64,000 nt of DNA from Crenobacter caeni (GTDB lineage: Bacteria > Pseudomonadota > Gammaproteobacteria > Burkholderiales > Chromobacteriaceae), in assembly GCF_010435965.1 (NCBI RefSeq), contig NZ_JAAGAA010000014.1:51917-115916 (forward strand). The letters are read 5' to 3'. Positions within the stretch are counted from its first letter, which is position 1. Each line of letters starts with the position of its first letter. The notes under the pieces were generated by a model. The model saw only the letters and a list, made by a program, of their open reading frames with translations. It was not told the origin of the DNA and did no database searches. Of this stretch, positions 15,192-24,153 are shown piece by piece. A program made the translations under genes and the position numbers.

Positions 15192-17618
15192 CTAGTGCTT
15201 TCTGCGGGTGAGGCGGACCGCGTTGCCGACGACGATCAGCGAACTGGCCGCCATGCCCAGGCTGGCGATCCACGGGGTGACGAAACCGGCCATCGCCAGC
15301 GGCAGCGCGACCAGATTATAGAGTGCCGCCCACGCGAGATTCTGGCGGATCACCCGGCGGGTGCGCCTGGCCATCGTTACGGCTGCAGGCAGGCTCGCGA
15401 GGCGGTTGCCGATCAGGAGCATGTCGCCGCTCTCGGCGGCGACGTCGGTGCCGCCGCCCATCGCGACCGAGACGTCGGCGCGGGAGAGCACCGGCGCGTC
15501 GTTGATGCCGTCGCCGACCATCAGCACGCGGCTGCCGGCCTGCTGCAAGGCGCCGACGTAGGCAAGCTTGTCCTCCGGGCTCGCGCCGGCCTTGAGGCGG
15601 CTGATGCCAAGCTCGGCGGCGAGCTGCCTGACCGCCGCCTCGCCGTCACCCGACAGCAGGTGTACGGTCAGGCCTTGCGCTTGCAAGGCGGCGATTGCTT
15701 CGGCCGCGTCTTCGCGCACGCTGTCGCCGATGGCGAAGCGGGCGAGCACCGCATCATCGGTGGCGAGCCAGATCTCGGTCGCGCCCTCGGGCGCGCTTGG
15801 CAGGGCGGGCAACGCGCGTCCAGCGGCGGCGAACGCCGCCTTGCCCAGCCGGTAGCGCTGCCCGTCGATTTCGCCAGCCACGCCCTCGCCCGGGTGGTTG
15901 GCGAGGCGGTGCGCGGTCAGCAGGCCCGGGCTGGCCACGTCGGTCAGCGCCCGCGCGATCGGGTGTTCGCTGCCGGATTCGAGCGCGGCGGCCAGCAGGA
16001 GCGCCTGCCCGGGGGCGAGTTCCCCCGCGCAGTCGGTGCGGACCAGGCGCATGCGGCCGTGGGTCAGCGTGCCGGTCTTGTCGAACACCACGTCGGTCGC
16101 GCCGGCGAGCGCTTCGAGCGTGTGGCCGCGGGTGACCAGCAGGCCGTCCAGCGCGAGCTCGCCGGTGGCGGCGGTCAGCGCGGCCGGGGTCGCCAGCGAC
16201 AGTGCGCACGGGCAGGAGATCACCAGCACGGCGACGGTCACCCACAGCGCGTGTTCCGGGTCCTGCGGGAACCACCAGGCGAAGGTGGCGGCGGCGGCGA
16301 GCAAAAGCGCGAGCACGAAATAGCCGGCGACGCGGTCGGCGACGCGCGCCATGCGCGGCTTCTCGGCGAGCGCCAAATCGAGCAGGCGCACGATGGCGGC
16401 GAGCCGGGTGTGCTCGCCGGTGCCGGTGACGCGCGCGTAGAGCGGGCTGTCGATGTTCACGCTGCCGGCGATCAGCGTGTCGCCGGGCTGCTTGGGCACC
16501 GGTACGCTCTCGCCGGTAAGCAGCGCCTCGCTCGCGCTGCCGCTGCCTTCGAGCACCTCGGCGTCGGCGGGTACCGTCTCGCCCGGGCGCACCAGGATCA
16601 CGTCGCCAGTGGTAAGCAGGGCAGCCGGCGCCTCTTCGCTTGTGCGCGACTCGGGCCAGCGCGCCACCTTGTGCGCGAACGCCGGGATCAGCTTGACCAG
16701 GCTCTCGGCGGCCGAGCCCGCGCGGCGGCGGGCGACGCCCTCCAGGTAGCGCCCGCCCAGCAGCAGGAAGACGAACATCGACACCGAATCGAAGTAGATG
16801 CCGTGGTCGATATGGTTGACGAGCGCGTACAGGCTGGCGAAGAAGGTGACCAGGATGCCGATCGTCACCGGCGTGTCCATGCCGACCCGGCGCGCCTTCA
16901 GGTCGCGCCAGCATGCCTGGTAGAACGGCACAGCCGAGTAGACCATCACCGGCAGGGTGAGGATCAGGCTCGCCCAGTGCAGCATCCACAGGAAGTTGGG
17001 TTCGATCTCGCCGTCCGGCGCCATGTACACCGGCACCGCGTACATCATCACCTGCATCATCGACAGGCCGGCGACCCACAGCCGGTTGATCGAGCGCTTG
17101 CGTTCCTTCTGTTGCAGCGCTTCCTGGCGTGCGGCGTCGTAAGGGTGCGCGCGGTAGCCGATCGCCGCGATCGCTTCGAGGATCTGCGACAGGCGGATCC
17201 TGCGGTTGTCCCAGCGCACGCGCGCGCGGTGCGAAGTGTAGTTGATGTCGACCGCGAGCACGCCGTCCTGCCTTTGCAGGTGGTGCTCGTTCAGCCACAC
17301 GCAGGCGGCGCAGGTGATGCCCTCCAGGATCAGCGACGCCTCGCGCACGTCGCCGTCTTCGCTGCGCACGAAGCTTTGCTGCAGGGTCTCGTTGTCGTAC
17401 AGGCGGATCTGCTCGAGCAGTTCGGTCGGCAGCGCCTCGGCGCGGTTGCTGCTGCCGTCTCGGTGCTGGTAGTAGTCGTCGAGTCCCGCGTCGATGATGG
17501 TCTGCGCGACGGCCTGGCAGCCGGCGCAGCAGGCCGGTTCGGTGCGTTCGCGGTAGCGGATCGGGTGGGCGGCGCCCGACGGGACGGGCAGGCCGCAATG
17601 GAAGCAGGAATCGGTCAT
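15192..17618 (-). CDS. ccoI: Copper-translocating P-type ATPase CcoI/FixI
   Basis: This 808-aa P1B-type ATPase supplies copper for cbb3 oxidase assembly. An N-terminal cysteine cluster (CFHCGLPV, CCAGCQAV) of the CcoI type is followed by a heavy-metal domain with GITCAACVW near residue 95. Then come eight helices, the TGES actuator motif, the metal channel SCPCALSLA, the phosphorylation site DKTGTLTHGR and the hinge GDGINDAP. All catalytic motifs are intact. The short 14-bp coupling to ccoS fits a two-gene unit. Confidence 0.93.
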   Translation of the reverse strand: MTDSCFHCGLPVPSGAAHPIRYRERTEPACCAGCQAVAQTIIDAGLDDYYQHRDGSSNRAEALPTELLEQIRLYDNETLQQSFVRSEDGDVREASLILEGITCAACVWLNEHHLQRQDGVLAVDINYTSHRARVRWDNRRIRLSQILEAIAAIGYRAHPYDAARQEALQQKERKRSINRLWVAGLSMMQVMMYAVPVYMAPDGEIEPNFLWMLHWASLILTLPVMVYSAVPFYQACWRDLKARRVGMDTPVTIGILVTFFASLYALVNHIDHGIYFDSVSMFVFLLLGGRYLEGVARRRAGSAAESLVKLIPAFAHKVARWPESRTSEEAPAALLTTGDVILVRPGETVPADAEVLEGSGSASEALLTGESVPVPKQPGDTLIAGSVNIDSPLYARVTGTGEHTRLAAIVRLLDLALAEKPRMARVADRVAGYFVLALLLAAAATFAWWFPQDPEHALWVTVAVLVISCPCALSLATPAALTAATGELALDGLLVTRGHTLEALAGATDVVFDKTGTLTHGRMRLVRTDCAGELAPGQALLLAAALESGSEHPIARALTDVASPGLLTAHRLANHPGEGVAGEIDGQRYRLGKAAFAAAGRALPALPSAPEGATEIWLATDDAVLARFAIGDSVREDAAEAIAALQAQGLTVHLLSGDGEAAVRQLAAELGISRLKAGASPEDKLAYVGALQQAGSRVLMVGDGINDAPVLSRADVSVAMGGGTDVAAESGDMLLIGNRLASLPAAVTMARRTRRVIRQNLAWAALYNLVALPLAMAGFVTPWIASLGMAASSLIVVGNAVRLTRRKH

Positions 17619-17666
17619 CGCGTGCTATTGTAACCGCTTGGAATGCTGTGGTGCGAGGAGGCGGTG

Positions 17667-18662
17667 ATGTTGATGCGTGCGGTGCTGCAAAGCGGGCCCG
17701 GTGGGGCCGATACCCTTTATCTGGGCGAGCTGCCGCGCCCCGAGCCCGCACCCGGCCAGTTGCTGGTGCGGGTGATGGCGGCGGGGGTCAACCGCGCCGA
17801 TATTGTGCAGCGCGAGGGGCATTACCCGCCGCCGCCGGGCGTCTCCGGCGTGCTCGGGCTGGAGGTGTCCGGCGTGGTCGAAGCCGTGGGCGAGGGCGCG
17901 TCGCGCTTCGCGAAGGGCGACGCGGTGTTCGGCCTGGTCGGCGGCGGCGGCTACGCCGAATACGTGCTGCTGGACGAGGCGCTGGCGATCGCCAAGCCGG
18001 CGGGGCTTGCCTGGGCCGAGGCGGCGAGTCTGCCCGAAGTGTGGATGACCGCGTGGCTGAACCTGGTCGAGGTCGCATCGCTTGCGGCCGGCGAGCGCTT
18101 TCTGGTACACGCTGGCGCCAGCGGTGTCGGCGCGGCGTCCATCCAGTTGGCGCGCATGCTGGGGGCAGACGTGCTCGCCAGTTCGAGCAGCGATGAGAAG
18201 CTCGAGTTTTGCCGGGCGCTCGGTGCGCAGACGGTGTTCAACGCGCGCCGTGACGGCGCGTTCTCTGACAGGCTCAAGGCGGCCGGCGGCGTCGACGTGA
18301 TCCTCGACCCGGTCGGCGCCAGCTATTTCCGCGAGAACCTCGCCTCGCTCAACACCGACGGGCGCCTGGTGCTGATCGGCGTGATGGGCGGGCGCAACGC
18401 CGAGCTGAATCTCGGCCTGTTGCTGGTCAAGCGCTTGCGGGTGATGGGCTCGACGCTGCGCAGCCAGCCGCTCGAGGTGAAGGCGCGCCTCGCCGCCGCG
18501 CTGGAAGGCCGCGTGCTGCCGGCGCTGGCCGCTGGCGAGGCGAGGGTCACGCTGGACGCGGTGTTCGCGCTGGCGGCGGTCGCCGACGCGCACCGCCATG
18601 TGGAAGAAAACAACAACCTCGGAAAAGTTGTGCTGGATTTGTCGAATTTAATGCAAATGTAA
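17667..18662 (+). CDS. NAD(P)H:quinone oxidoreductase, zinc-independent MDR family
   Basis: This 331-aa cytoplasmic protein is of the medium-chain dehydrogenase/reductase class, closest to the PIG3/Qor group. GVNRADIVQREGHYPPPPG near residue 40 is its hallmark, and the nucleotide fold GASGVGAASIQLARMLGA lies near 145-162. No structural zinc cysteines are present. I chose the ATG at 17667 because GAGGAGG ends five bases upstream; an ATG two codons later is possible. It diverges from ccoI. Its substrate is unknown. Confidence 0.87.
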   Translation: MLMRAVLQSGPGGADTLYLGELPRPEPAPGQLLVRVMAAGVNRADIVQREGHYPPPPGVSGVLGLEVSGVVEAVGEGASRFAKGDAVFGLVGGGGYAEYVLLDEALAIAKPAGLAWAEAASLPEVWMTAWLNLVEVASLAAGERFLVHAGASGVGAASIQLARMLGADVLASSSSDEKLEFCRALGAQTVFNARRDGAFSDRLKAAGGVDVILDPVGASYFRENLASLNTDGRLVLIGVMGGRNAELNLGLLLVKRLRVMGSTLRSQPLEVKARLAAALEGRVLPALAAGEARVTLDAVFALAAVADAHRHVEENNNLGKVVLDLSNLMQM

Positions 18663-18725
18663 TTGTCATCGGCTATATTGAAATCCGGAAGGCGAAATCC
18701 TTCTGATTTGGTATGGATGGGACTC

Positions 18726-18755
18726 GGGCGACGGCGACGTCGCCCCTTTTTTTTT
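18726..18755 (+). terminator. Intrinsic terminator after the quinone oxidoreductase
   Basis: GGGCGAC and GTCGCCC flank a 6-base loop and are followed by nine T residues. It lies about 65 bases after the stop and separates this gene from fhs. Confidence 0.85.
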
Positions 18756-18838
18756 GCGTGCGCTTGTGTGATCTGGCGCAAAAAAGAAGTGCTTGCTTGC
18801 TGATATCTTGCCGGACTTTCCGTCTTGCAAGGATAAGC

Positions 18839-20485
18839 ATGCTGTCCGATACCGAAATCGCCCGCCTCGCGCGCCCGCGCCCGATTGACGCTCTGGCAGG
18901 CTCGCTCGGGCTCACCCCCGACGAGTTCGAGCCCTACGGCCGCGACAAGGCCAAGGTCGGCCTGTCCGCCGCGCGGCAGGCGCGCGGCCGCCTGGTGCTG
19001 GTGACCGCGACCAGCGGTACCCCCGCAGGCAGCGGCAAGACCACGGTGTCGGTAGCGCTGGCCGACGGCCTTGCCAGGCTTGGCCAGTCCGCGGCACTCG
19101 CGCTGCGCGAGCCCTCGCTCGGCCCCTGTTTCGGCATGAAGGGCGGCGCGACCGGCGGCGGTTACGCGCAGGTGGTGCCGTCTACCTCGATCAACCTGCA
19201 TTTCACCGGCGACTTCCACGCGATCACCAGCGCGAACAACCTGCTCGCCGCGCTGATCGACAACGCGCGCCACCACGGCGCGGTGTCGTTGAAGGAAGTG
19301 CTGTGGCGGCGCGTGCTCGACGTGAACGACCGCGCGCTGCGCCTGATGGTCAGCGGCCTGGGCGGGCCGGCCAACGGCGTGCCGGCCGAGACGGGCTTCG
19401 ACATCACCGCCGCGTCCGAGATCATGGCCGCGCTGTGTCTCTCTGACGGCGAGGCCGACCTGCGCGCGCGGCTGGACCGCCTGCTGCTGGGTGTGCGCGC
19501 CGACGGCAGCCCTTACACGGGAGGCGAGCTTGGCGCCACCGGCGCGCTGATGGCGCTGCTCGTCGACGCGCAAAAACCCAACCTCGTGCAGACCTTGGAG
19601 GGCACCCCCGCCTTCGTGCACGGCGGCCCGTTCGCCAATATCGCGCACGGCTGCAACTCGCTCGTGGCAACCCGCGCCGCGCTGGCGTGTGCCGACTGGG
19701 CGGTGACCGAGGCGGGCTTCGGTTCGGACCTGGGCGCCGAGAAATTCTTCAATATCAAATGCCGGCAGGCGGGTCTCGCGCCGGCCGCCTGCGTGCTGGT
19801 GACCTCGCTCAAGGCCTTGCGCTGGCACGGCGGCGTCGAGCTCTCCGACGCGGCTTACGGCAACGCCGACGCGCTCAGGCAGGGCCTCGCCAACCTCGGC
19901 CGCCACCTGGACAACCTCTTCGCGTTCGGCCAGCAGGTGGTGGTCGCGCTCAACCGCTTCGCGGGCGACGCCGACGACGAGATCGCGGTGGTGCGCGACT
20001 ACGCAAGAGCAAAGGGTGCGCGCTTCGCGGTGTGCGACGGTTACGCCAAAGGTGGCGAGGGCGCACTGGAACTGGCGCAGGCGGTGGTGGACGCGGCGTC
20101 CGACACGCCTGTGGCGCCGGCTTACAGCTACCCGCTGGACGCGCCGCTGGAGGAGAAGCTGGACGCGCTCTGCCGCCGGGTGTACGGCGGCGCCGGGGTG
20201 AAGCTGTCGGCGCGCGCACGCACCGACCTCACGCAACTCAAGGCCTTCGGCTGCGAGCAGCTGCCGGTGTGCGTCGCCAAGACGCCGTTCTCGTTCAGCC
20301 ACGACGCGAAGCTGCGCGGCGCGCCCGAAGGCTTCGTGCTGCCGATCGAGCGGCTCTACGCGAACGCCGGCGCCGGCTTTGTCGTCGCGATGGCGGGTAG
20401 CGTGCTCAGGATGCCGGGCCTGCCCAGGCAGCCGCAGGCGTTCAACATCGACGTGGCCGGCGGCGAGGTGCACGGGCTCGCTTGA
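18839..20485 (+). CDS. fhs: Formate-tetrahydrofolate ligase
   Basis: This 548-aa cytoplasmic enzyme makes 10-formyl-THF from formate, THF and ATP. The ATP-binding loop TSGTPAGSGKTTVSVALADG lies near residues 60-78, followed by LREPSLGPCFGMKGGATGGGYAQV and the FTGDFHAITSANNLLAALIDN block, all standard. A slightly short form (family about 555 aa). AAGGA lies five bases before the ATG. It stands alone between terminators and lies about 200 bp from the end of the hydrogenase locus; a supply of formyl-THF for the CO ligand of [NiFe] sites is speculative. Confidence 0.95.
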   Translation: MLSDTEIARLARPRPIDALAGSLGLTPDEFEPYGRDKAKVGLSAARQARGRLVLVTATSGTPAGSGKTTVSVALADGLARLGQSAALALREPSLGPCFGMKGGATGGGYAQVVPSTSINLHFTGDFHAITSANNLLAALIDNARHHGAVSLKEVLWRRVLDVNDRALRLMVSGLGGPANGVPAETGFDITAASEIMAALCLSDGEADLRARLDRLLLGVRADGSPYTGGELGATGALMALLVDAQKPNLVQTLEGTPAFVHGGPFANIAHGCNSLVATRAALACADWAVTEAGFGSDLGAEKFFNIKCRQAGLAPAACVLVTSLKALRWHGGVELSDAAYGNADALRQGLANLGRHLDNLFAFGQQVVVALNRFAGDADDEIAVVRDYARAKGARFAVCDGYAKGGEGALELAQAVVDAASDTPVAPAYSYPLDAPLEEKLDALCRRVYGGAGVKLSARARTDLTQLKAFGCEQLPVCVAKTPFSFSHDAKLRGAPEGFVLPIERLYANAGAGFVVAMAGSVLRMPGLPRQPQAFNIDVAGGEVHGLA

Positions 20486-20502
20486 GCCCGCTTGGGACGT
20501 GA

Positions 20503-20535
20503 AAAAGCCGCCGGCAACACCGGCGGCTTTTGTTT
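20503..20535 (+). terminator. Intrinsic terminator of fhs
   Basis: AAAAGCCGCCGG and CCGGCGGCTTTT form a perfect 12-bp stem over a CAACA loop, starting 17 bases after the fhs stop. Confidence 0.85.
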
Positions 20536-20549
20536 GCCTTGCGAGGTTT

Positions 20550-20691
20550 AGAGCCTGTTCAAGGTCTGCTGCGCATCAGCGATACGGCGTTAAAAACGGC
20601 TTCGAAATGCTCATGTACCCCTTGTACATTCCGCTTTCTCAGCCGTTTTTGCCTTGTCTCGCCTTCGCTCGCGAGACCGTGAACACGCTCT
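20550..20691. repeat. Large nested palindromic intergenic element
   Basis: About 142 bp form three nested inverted repeats. The outer arms AGAGCCTGTTCAAGGTCT and AGACCGTGAACACGCTCT match at 16 of 18 bases, the middle arms AAAAACGGCT and AGCCGTTTTT are perfect, and the centre is ATGTAC-CCCTT-GTACAT. The wording (ATGCTCATGTAC...GCCGTTTTTGCC) resembles a dispersed intergenic repeat that I recall from several beta- and gammaproteobacterial genomes. The right arm ends inside the hupE stop codon. Only one copy is seen in this window. Confidence 0.7.
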
Positions 20692-21268
20692 ACAGGGTCT
20701 GCGTGAGCAGCAGGGCGCCCACGCCGGCCATCGCGCTGCCGGCGACGCGCAGCAGGCGCTCGGCACCGTTTAGCTGCAGGCGGCTGGAGGCGAGGTAGCC
20801 TGCGCCGTGCAGCAGTGCGGTCGCGGTCACGAAACCGACGCCGTACAGCCAGAACGCGCCGGCTGCCGGCGCCTCGGCGCCGTGTGCGTGGCCGTGCACC
20901 AGCGCGAACAGCGCGGTCAGCGCGACGCCGGCGGACAGCGGCAGGCGGGCGAGCGTCGCGATCAGCAGGCCGAACACCATCACCGACAGCGCGATGCCGG
21001 ATTCGACCGCCGGCAGGTGCACGCCGGCGAAGCCCAGCACGCTCCCCAGCGCCATGCTCAGCACGAAGGCCGCCGGGACCAGGGCCCGGGCGTGCCCGCC
21101 TTGCAGGGCCGCCCACACGCCGACGCCGACCATCGCCAGCAGGTGGTCGAGGCCGAACAGCGGGTGGCCAAGGCCGGCGAACAGGGTGAATTCATGGCCG
21201 ACGCCGGTGTGCGCGAAGGCGGGGGTGGCGACGGCTGCGAAGAGCAGGGTGATACGGGAAGCTTTCAT
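20690..21268 (-). CDS. hupE: HupE/UreJ family nickel permease-like protein
   Basis: This 192-aa protein has an N-terminal signal-like helix ending AFAHTG. It then carries GLGHPLFGLDHLLAMVGVG, the His/Asp metal-binding signature of HupE/UreJ, and ALVHGHAHGAE near residue 125. Six or so helices are predicted. HupE proteins take up nickel for hydrogenase. GAGGAT precedes the chosen ATG, and a -24/-12 type promoter lies 36 bases upstream, so it may be cotranscriptionally regulated with hoxK and hoxM while forming its own unit. Confidence 0.92.
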   Translation of the reverse strand: MKASRITLLFAAVATPAFAHTGVGHEFTLFAGLGHPLFGLDHLLAMVGVGVWAALQGGHARALVPAAFVLSMALGSVLGFAGVHLPAVESGIALSVMVFGLLIATLARLPLSAGVALTALFALVHGHAHGAEAPAAGAFWLYGVGFVTATALLHGAGYLASSRLQLNGAERLLRVAGSAMAGVGALLLTQTL

Positions 21269-21303
21269 CGGGTCATCCTCTTGATGGGTTATCCGTCGTG
21301 CCA

Positions 21304-21320
21304 TGCAAAATACATGCCGG
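21304..21320 (-). promoter_or_regulatory. Putative sigma-54 promoter of hupE
   Basis: On the minus strand CCGGCATGTATTTTGCA has GG and GC exactly ten bases apart with the family context GGCATG-N4-TTGCA. It ends 35 bases before the hupE start. Consensus is TGGCACR-N4-TTGCW. The hoxA gene in the same locus encodes a sigma-54 activator. Confidence 0.65.
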
Positions 21321-21412
21321 GTCGGCGCGTGCGACAAATCATGGGTTTACGAGCGCCGGTGTCTGGTAGCCGGCAAGTCCTTTTGCAGTTTCCGGAGTGT
21401 GCTGGCAGCGGC

Positions 21413-22741
21413 TTAACCGGCGTGCGGCAGCGTCAGCGTGAAGCAGGCGCCGCCGGTGGCGAGGTTATGCGCGCACAGCGTACCCCGGTGCCGCTCGACG
21501 ATGCCGTAGCTGATCGACAGGCCAAGCCCGGTACCCTTGCCGACCGGCTTGGTGGTGAAAAAGGGGTCGAAGATGTGCGGCAGCGTCGCCTCGGCGATGC
21601 CGGTGCCGTTGTCGGCGACGCACAGCGTGACGTGCTGATCGCTGGTGTCGAGGCTGATCGTCAGTTGCGGGTCGGGCTGGTCTTCCAGCGCGTCGTAGGC
21701 GTTTTGCAGCAGGTTGACCAGCACCTGTTGCAGCTGGTTGGCCGAGCCGCTGACCCACACCGGCGCATCGGGCAGCCGGGTCTCGACGCCGACGCTGATG
21801 CGGCTGGCGCGGCTGACCCAGTGCAAGGCGCGGCGCAGGGTCTGGGACAGGTCAACTTGCTGGCCGACGTTGTCCTCGATCGCCGAGAAGCGCTTGAGCG
21901 CGTCGACGATCGCGCCGCTGCGCTCGGCGCCCTCCATCAGCCCGGCGGTCAGCGACGGCAGGTCGGCGAGCAGGCGGTCGATCTTGAGCGCCGCGCGCAA
22001 GGCGCTGACATCCTCGCGCTGTGCACCCGCATGGACGGCGCCGAGGTAACGCTCGAGCTTGGCCGCGTAGCGCGCCATCGCGTGCGCGTTGCCCAGCACG
22101 AAGCTGATCGGGTTGTTCAGTTCGTGGGCGACGCCGGCGACCAGCCGGCCGAGCGAGGCGAGCTTCTCGGCCTGCACCAGCTGCGATTGAGCTGCCTTCA
22201 GTGCCTCGTGCGCGGTTTGCAGCTCGGCGTACGCGCGCTTGAGTTCGCCCACCGGACGGCCAATGGCGACAAAACCCGAGTAGCGACCGTCGGCGTCCGA
22301 CAGGGCGTTGACGTTCCAGGTGACCGGCACTTCGCCGCCGCCCTCGCGCGCGAGCGGCAGCTCCAGCTCCTGGATGCCGGCGTTGCCGGCGCCCAGCAGC
22401 GCGCGTACCTGGGCGCGCTGCGGCCCGTCCGGCGCCAGGTCGGCCAGTGCGCGGCCGACGGTGCCCGCTTCGTCGCGCCCGGTGAGCATCGTCAGTGCCG
22501 CGTTGACCTGGCGCACCACGCCCTGGGTGTCGCATACCAGGAGCACGTCGCTCATCGCCGAGAGCACGCCGTGCACGAAGCGGTGGTTCTCTTCAAGCTC
22601 GCGATGCTTGGCTTCCAGCGTCAGCTGCGAGGCCACCAGCTCGCTGTAGACCTCGTCCATGCGCTGCACGACCTCGATCCACGCCTGCTCGGCGATCGTG
22701 GCGGCATCCGGTTCGATCAATGGGTGGTGCAGACCTGACAT
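21413..22741 (-). CDS. hoxJ: H2-signalling histidine kinase HoxJ/HupT
   Basis: This 442-aa soluble kinase takes the signal from the HoxBC sensor to HoxA. A PAS domain lies near residues 60-180, a coiled coil ([23 protein letters not shown]) near 185-210, and the H box [16 protein letters not shown] near 217. The ATP-binding N, G1 and G2 boxes ([26 protein letters not shown]) follow. The ATG overlaps the end of hoxC by 25 bases. It is known in R. eutropha that HoxJ keeps HoxA inactive without H2; the same here is inference from order. Confidence 0.92.
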   Translation of the reverse strand: MSGLHHPLIEPDAATIAEQAWIEVVQRMDEVYSELVASQLTLEAKHRELEENHRFVHGVLSAMSDVLLVCDTQGVVRQVNAALTMLTGRDEAGTVGRALADLAPDGPQRAQVRALLGAGNAGIQELELPLAREGGGEVPVTWNVNALSDADGRYSGFVAIGRPVGELKRAYAELQTAHEALKAAQSQLVQAEKLASLGRLVAGVAHELNNPISFVLGNAHAMARYAAKLERYLGAVHAGAQREDVSALRAALKIDRLLADLPSLTAGLMEGAERSGAIVDALKRFSAIEDNVGQQVDLSQTLRRALHWVSRASRISVGVETRLPDAPVWVSGSANQLQQVLVNLLQNAYDALEDQPDPQLTISLDTSDQHVTLCVADNGTGIAEATLPHIFDPFFTTKPVGKGTGLGLSISYGIVERHRGTLCAHNLATGGACFTLTLPHAG

Positions 22742-24153
22742 GGATCGAAGCTGCGTACGATATGTTGGATGGTCAGCGCCTGCGCATCGGGCGCTTCGGT
22801 GCCGGCCAGCGCGGCTTCCAGCGGGCCGCACACGCCGGCGGCGTCGCGCGGCGAGAAATTCCAGCCGGTCGGCGCGATGATCTGGTAGCGCGCGATTCTT
22901 TCGCCTTCCAGCGTCACCCAGTGGCCGAGCATGCCGCGCGCGGCCTCGGTCAGCCCTTCGGCGCGCTCGTGCAGCGGGATGGGCGGGCAGGGCACGGCGA
23001 ACGGTTCGGCCAGCGCCAGCGACGCGAGCCAGGTTTCCATTGCCGGCAGCAATAGCGCGATTTCGCGCACGCGCGCGATGGTGCGGCTGGCGACGTTGCT
23101 GCCGCCTGCGCGCATCAGCGCGTGGGAAAGCGCGTCGCCGCGCGCGAGCGCACGGGCCAGCGCGCCGGTCTGTGCCGGCGCACCTGCGAGGCGGGGCGCG
23201 CGGTTCCAGCTGTACGCGCCGGCCTTGGCCGGCAAGGGCAGCGTGTCGGCGGCAAACGGGTGCGCGGCCTCGCCCGCGTAGCGGCTGTGCGCGACGTCTT
23301 CGCTGATCGTGGCCGTATCCAGCGGCGTCGGCTTGCCGTCCTGCCAGCACAGCGCATCACTGAGCGGACCGTCGTCCGACGGGTAGGCGCAGGCGGCGAT
23401 CAAGGGCGCGTCGCAGCGGCCGAGCGCGTAAAGGTCAAGGTCGTCGGCGACTTCCAGGAATAGCGCAAACTGCGCGTGCGGGTGCGCGTCGCGGTACGCG
23501 GCGAGCCCGGCGGGGGTCGACAGCGCGCTGATCGCTTCGAGCGGGCAGCCGAACAGCGTGGTTTCCAGGTAGCGGCGCGCGAGCGCAAGGTAGCGCGCCA
23601 GGCGCACGCGCTCGGTGGCGCTGACCGTGCGGGTGACGCCGCCTGCTTGCAGGCTCATGGTGTGCGGCCAGTGCCCGGCGACGAGGCCCACCACGCGCAT
23701 CAGCGTCGCGCGCGCTTCGAGCATCGGCGCGTGCGCGCTGCCGCGCTGCGCGGTGAACGCGCTGGCGGCGCGCGCGTGCCAGCGCCGCGCACGGTACGCG
23801 TCGTGCGCGAAGTCGGGCATGAAAAACAGCGTGAAGTGCGTCAGGTGGTCGCACAGGTTCTCGATGGCGTGCACCAGGTTGCGCACTTTCTGCCCGTTGG
23901 GCGGCGCGCTCACCCCGTACAGCACTTCGAGCGCGTTGACGGCGGCCATCGCCTGCGACACCGAGCAGATGCCGCAGATGCGCGGCACGATGGCCAGCGC
24001 GTCCTGCGCATGGCGCCCGGCGAGGATGCGCTCGAAGCCGCGAAACAGCGGCGAGGACACTTCGGCGTGCGCGACGCGGCCGTTTTCCAGCGTCAGCGTC
24101 AGCGCGAGGTCGCCCTCGACGCGGTTGATCGGGCCGATCACGCGCCGGCTCAT
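22717..24153 (-). CDS. hoxC: Regulatory [NiFe]-hydrogenase large subunit HoxC/HupV
   Basis: This 478-aa subunit holds the NiFe site of the H2 sensor. The Ni-binding motifs are RICGICSV near residue 62 and DPCQVCTTH at the very end. The protein stops at this His with no cleavable extension, as known for HupV/HoxC, which need no endoprotease. It is not truncated. It overlaps hoxB by four bases (ATGA) and hoxJ by 25. Confidence 0.95.
   Translation of the reverse strand: MSRRVIGPINRVEGDLALTLTLENGRVAHAEVSSPLFRGFERILAGRHAQDALAIVPRICGICSVSQAMAAVNALEVLYGVSAPPNGQKVRNLVHAIENLCDHLTHFTLFFMPDFAHDAYRARRWHARAASAFTAQRGSAHAPMLEARATLMRVVGLVAGHWPHTMSLQAGGVTRTVSATERVRLARYLALARRYLETTLFGCPLEAISALSTPAGLAAYRDAHPHAQFALFLEVADDLDLYALGRCDAPLIAACAYPSDDGPLSDALCWQDGKPTPLDTATISEDVAHSRYAGEAAHPFAADTLPLPAKAGAYSWNRAPRLAGAPAQTGALARALARGDALSHALMRAGGSNVASRTIARVREIALLLPAMETWLASLALAEPFAVPCPPIPLHERAEGLTEAARGMLGHWVTLEGERIARYQIIAPTGWNFSPRDAAGVCGPLEAALAGTEAPDAQALTIQHIVRSFDPCQVCTTH

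Noticed and set aside
15015..17633. An 872-codon open frame on the plus strand opposite ccoI
   Set aside because: It is a composition shadow of a well-supported P-type ATPase gene. The translation is Arg/Gln/Ala-rich with no family resemblance.
18323..20473. A 716-codon minus-strand frame opposite fhs and the quinone oxidoreductase
   Set aside because: It spans two plus-strand genes and a terminator. The protein is low-complexity shadow sequence.
22717..24153. HoxC looks truncated because it ends at DPCQVCTTH
   Set aside because: Regulatory hydrogenase large subunits normally end there, and no maturation protease is needed.
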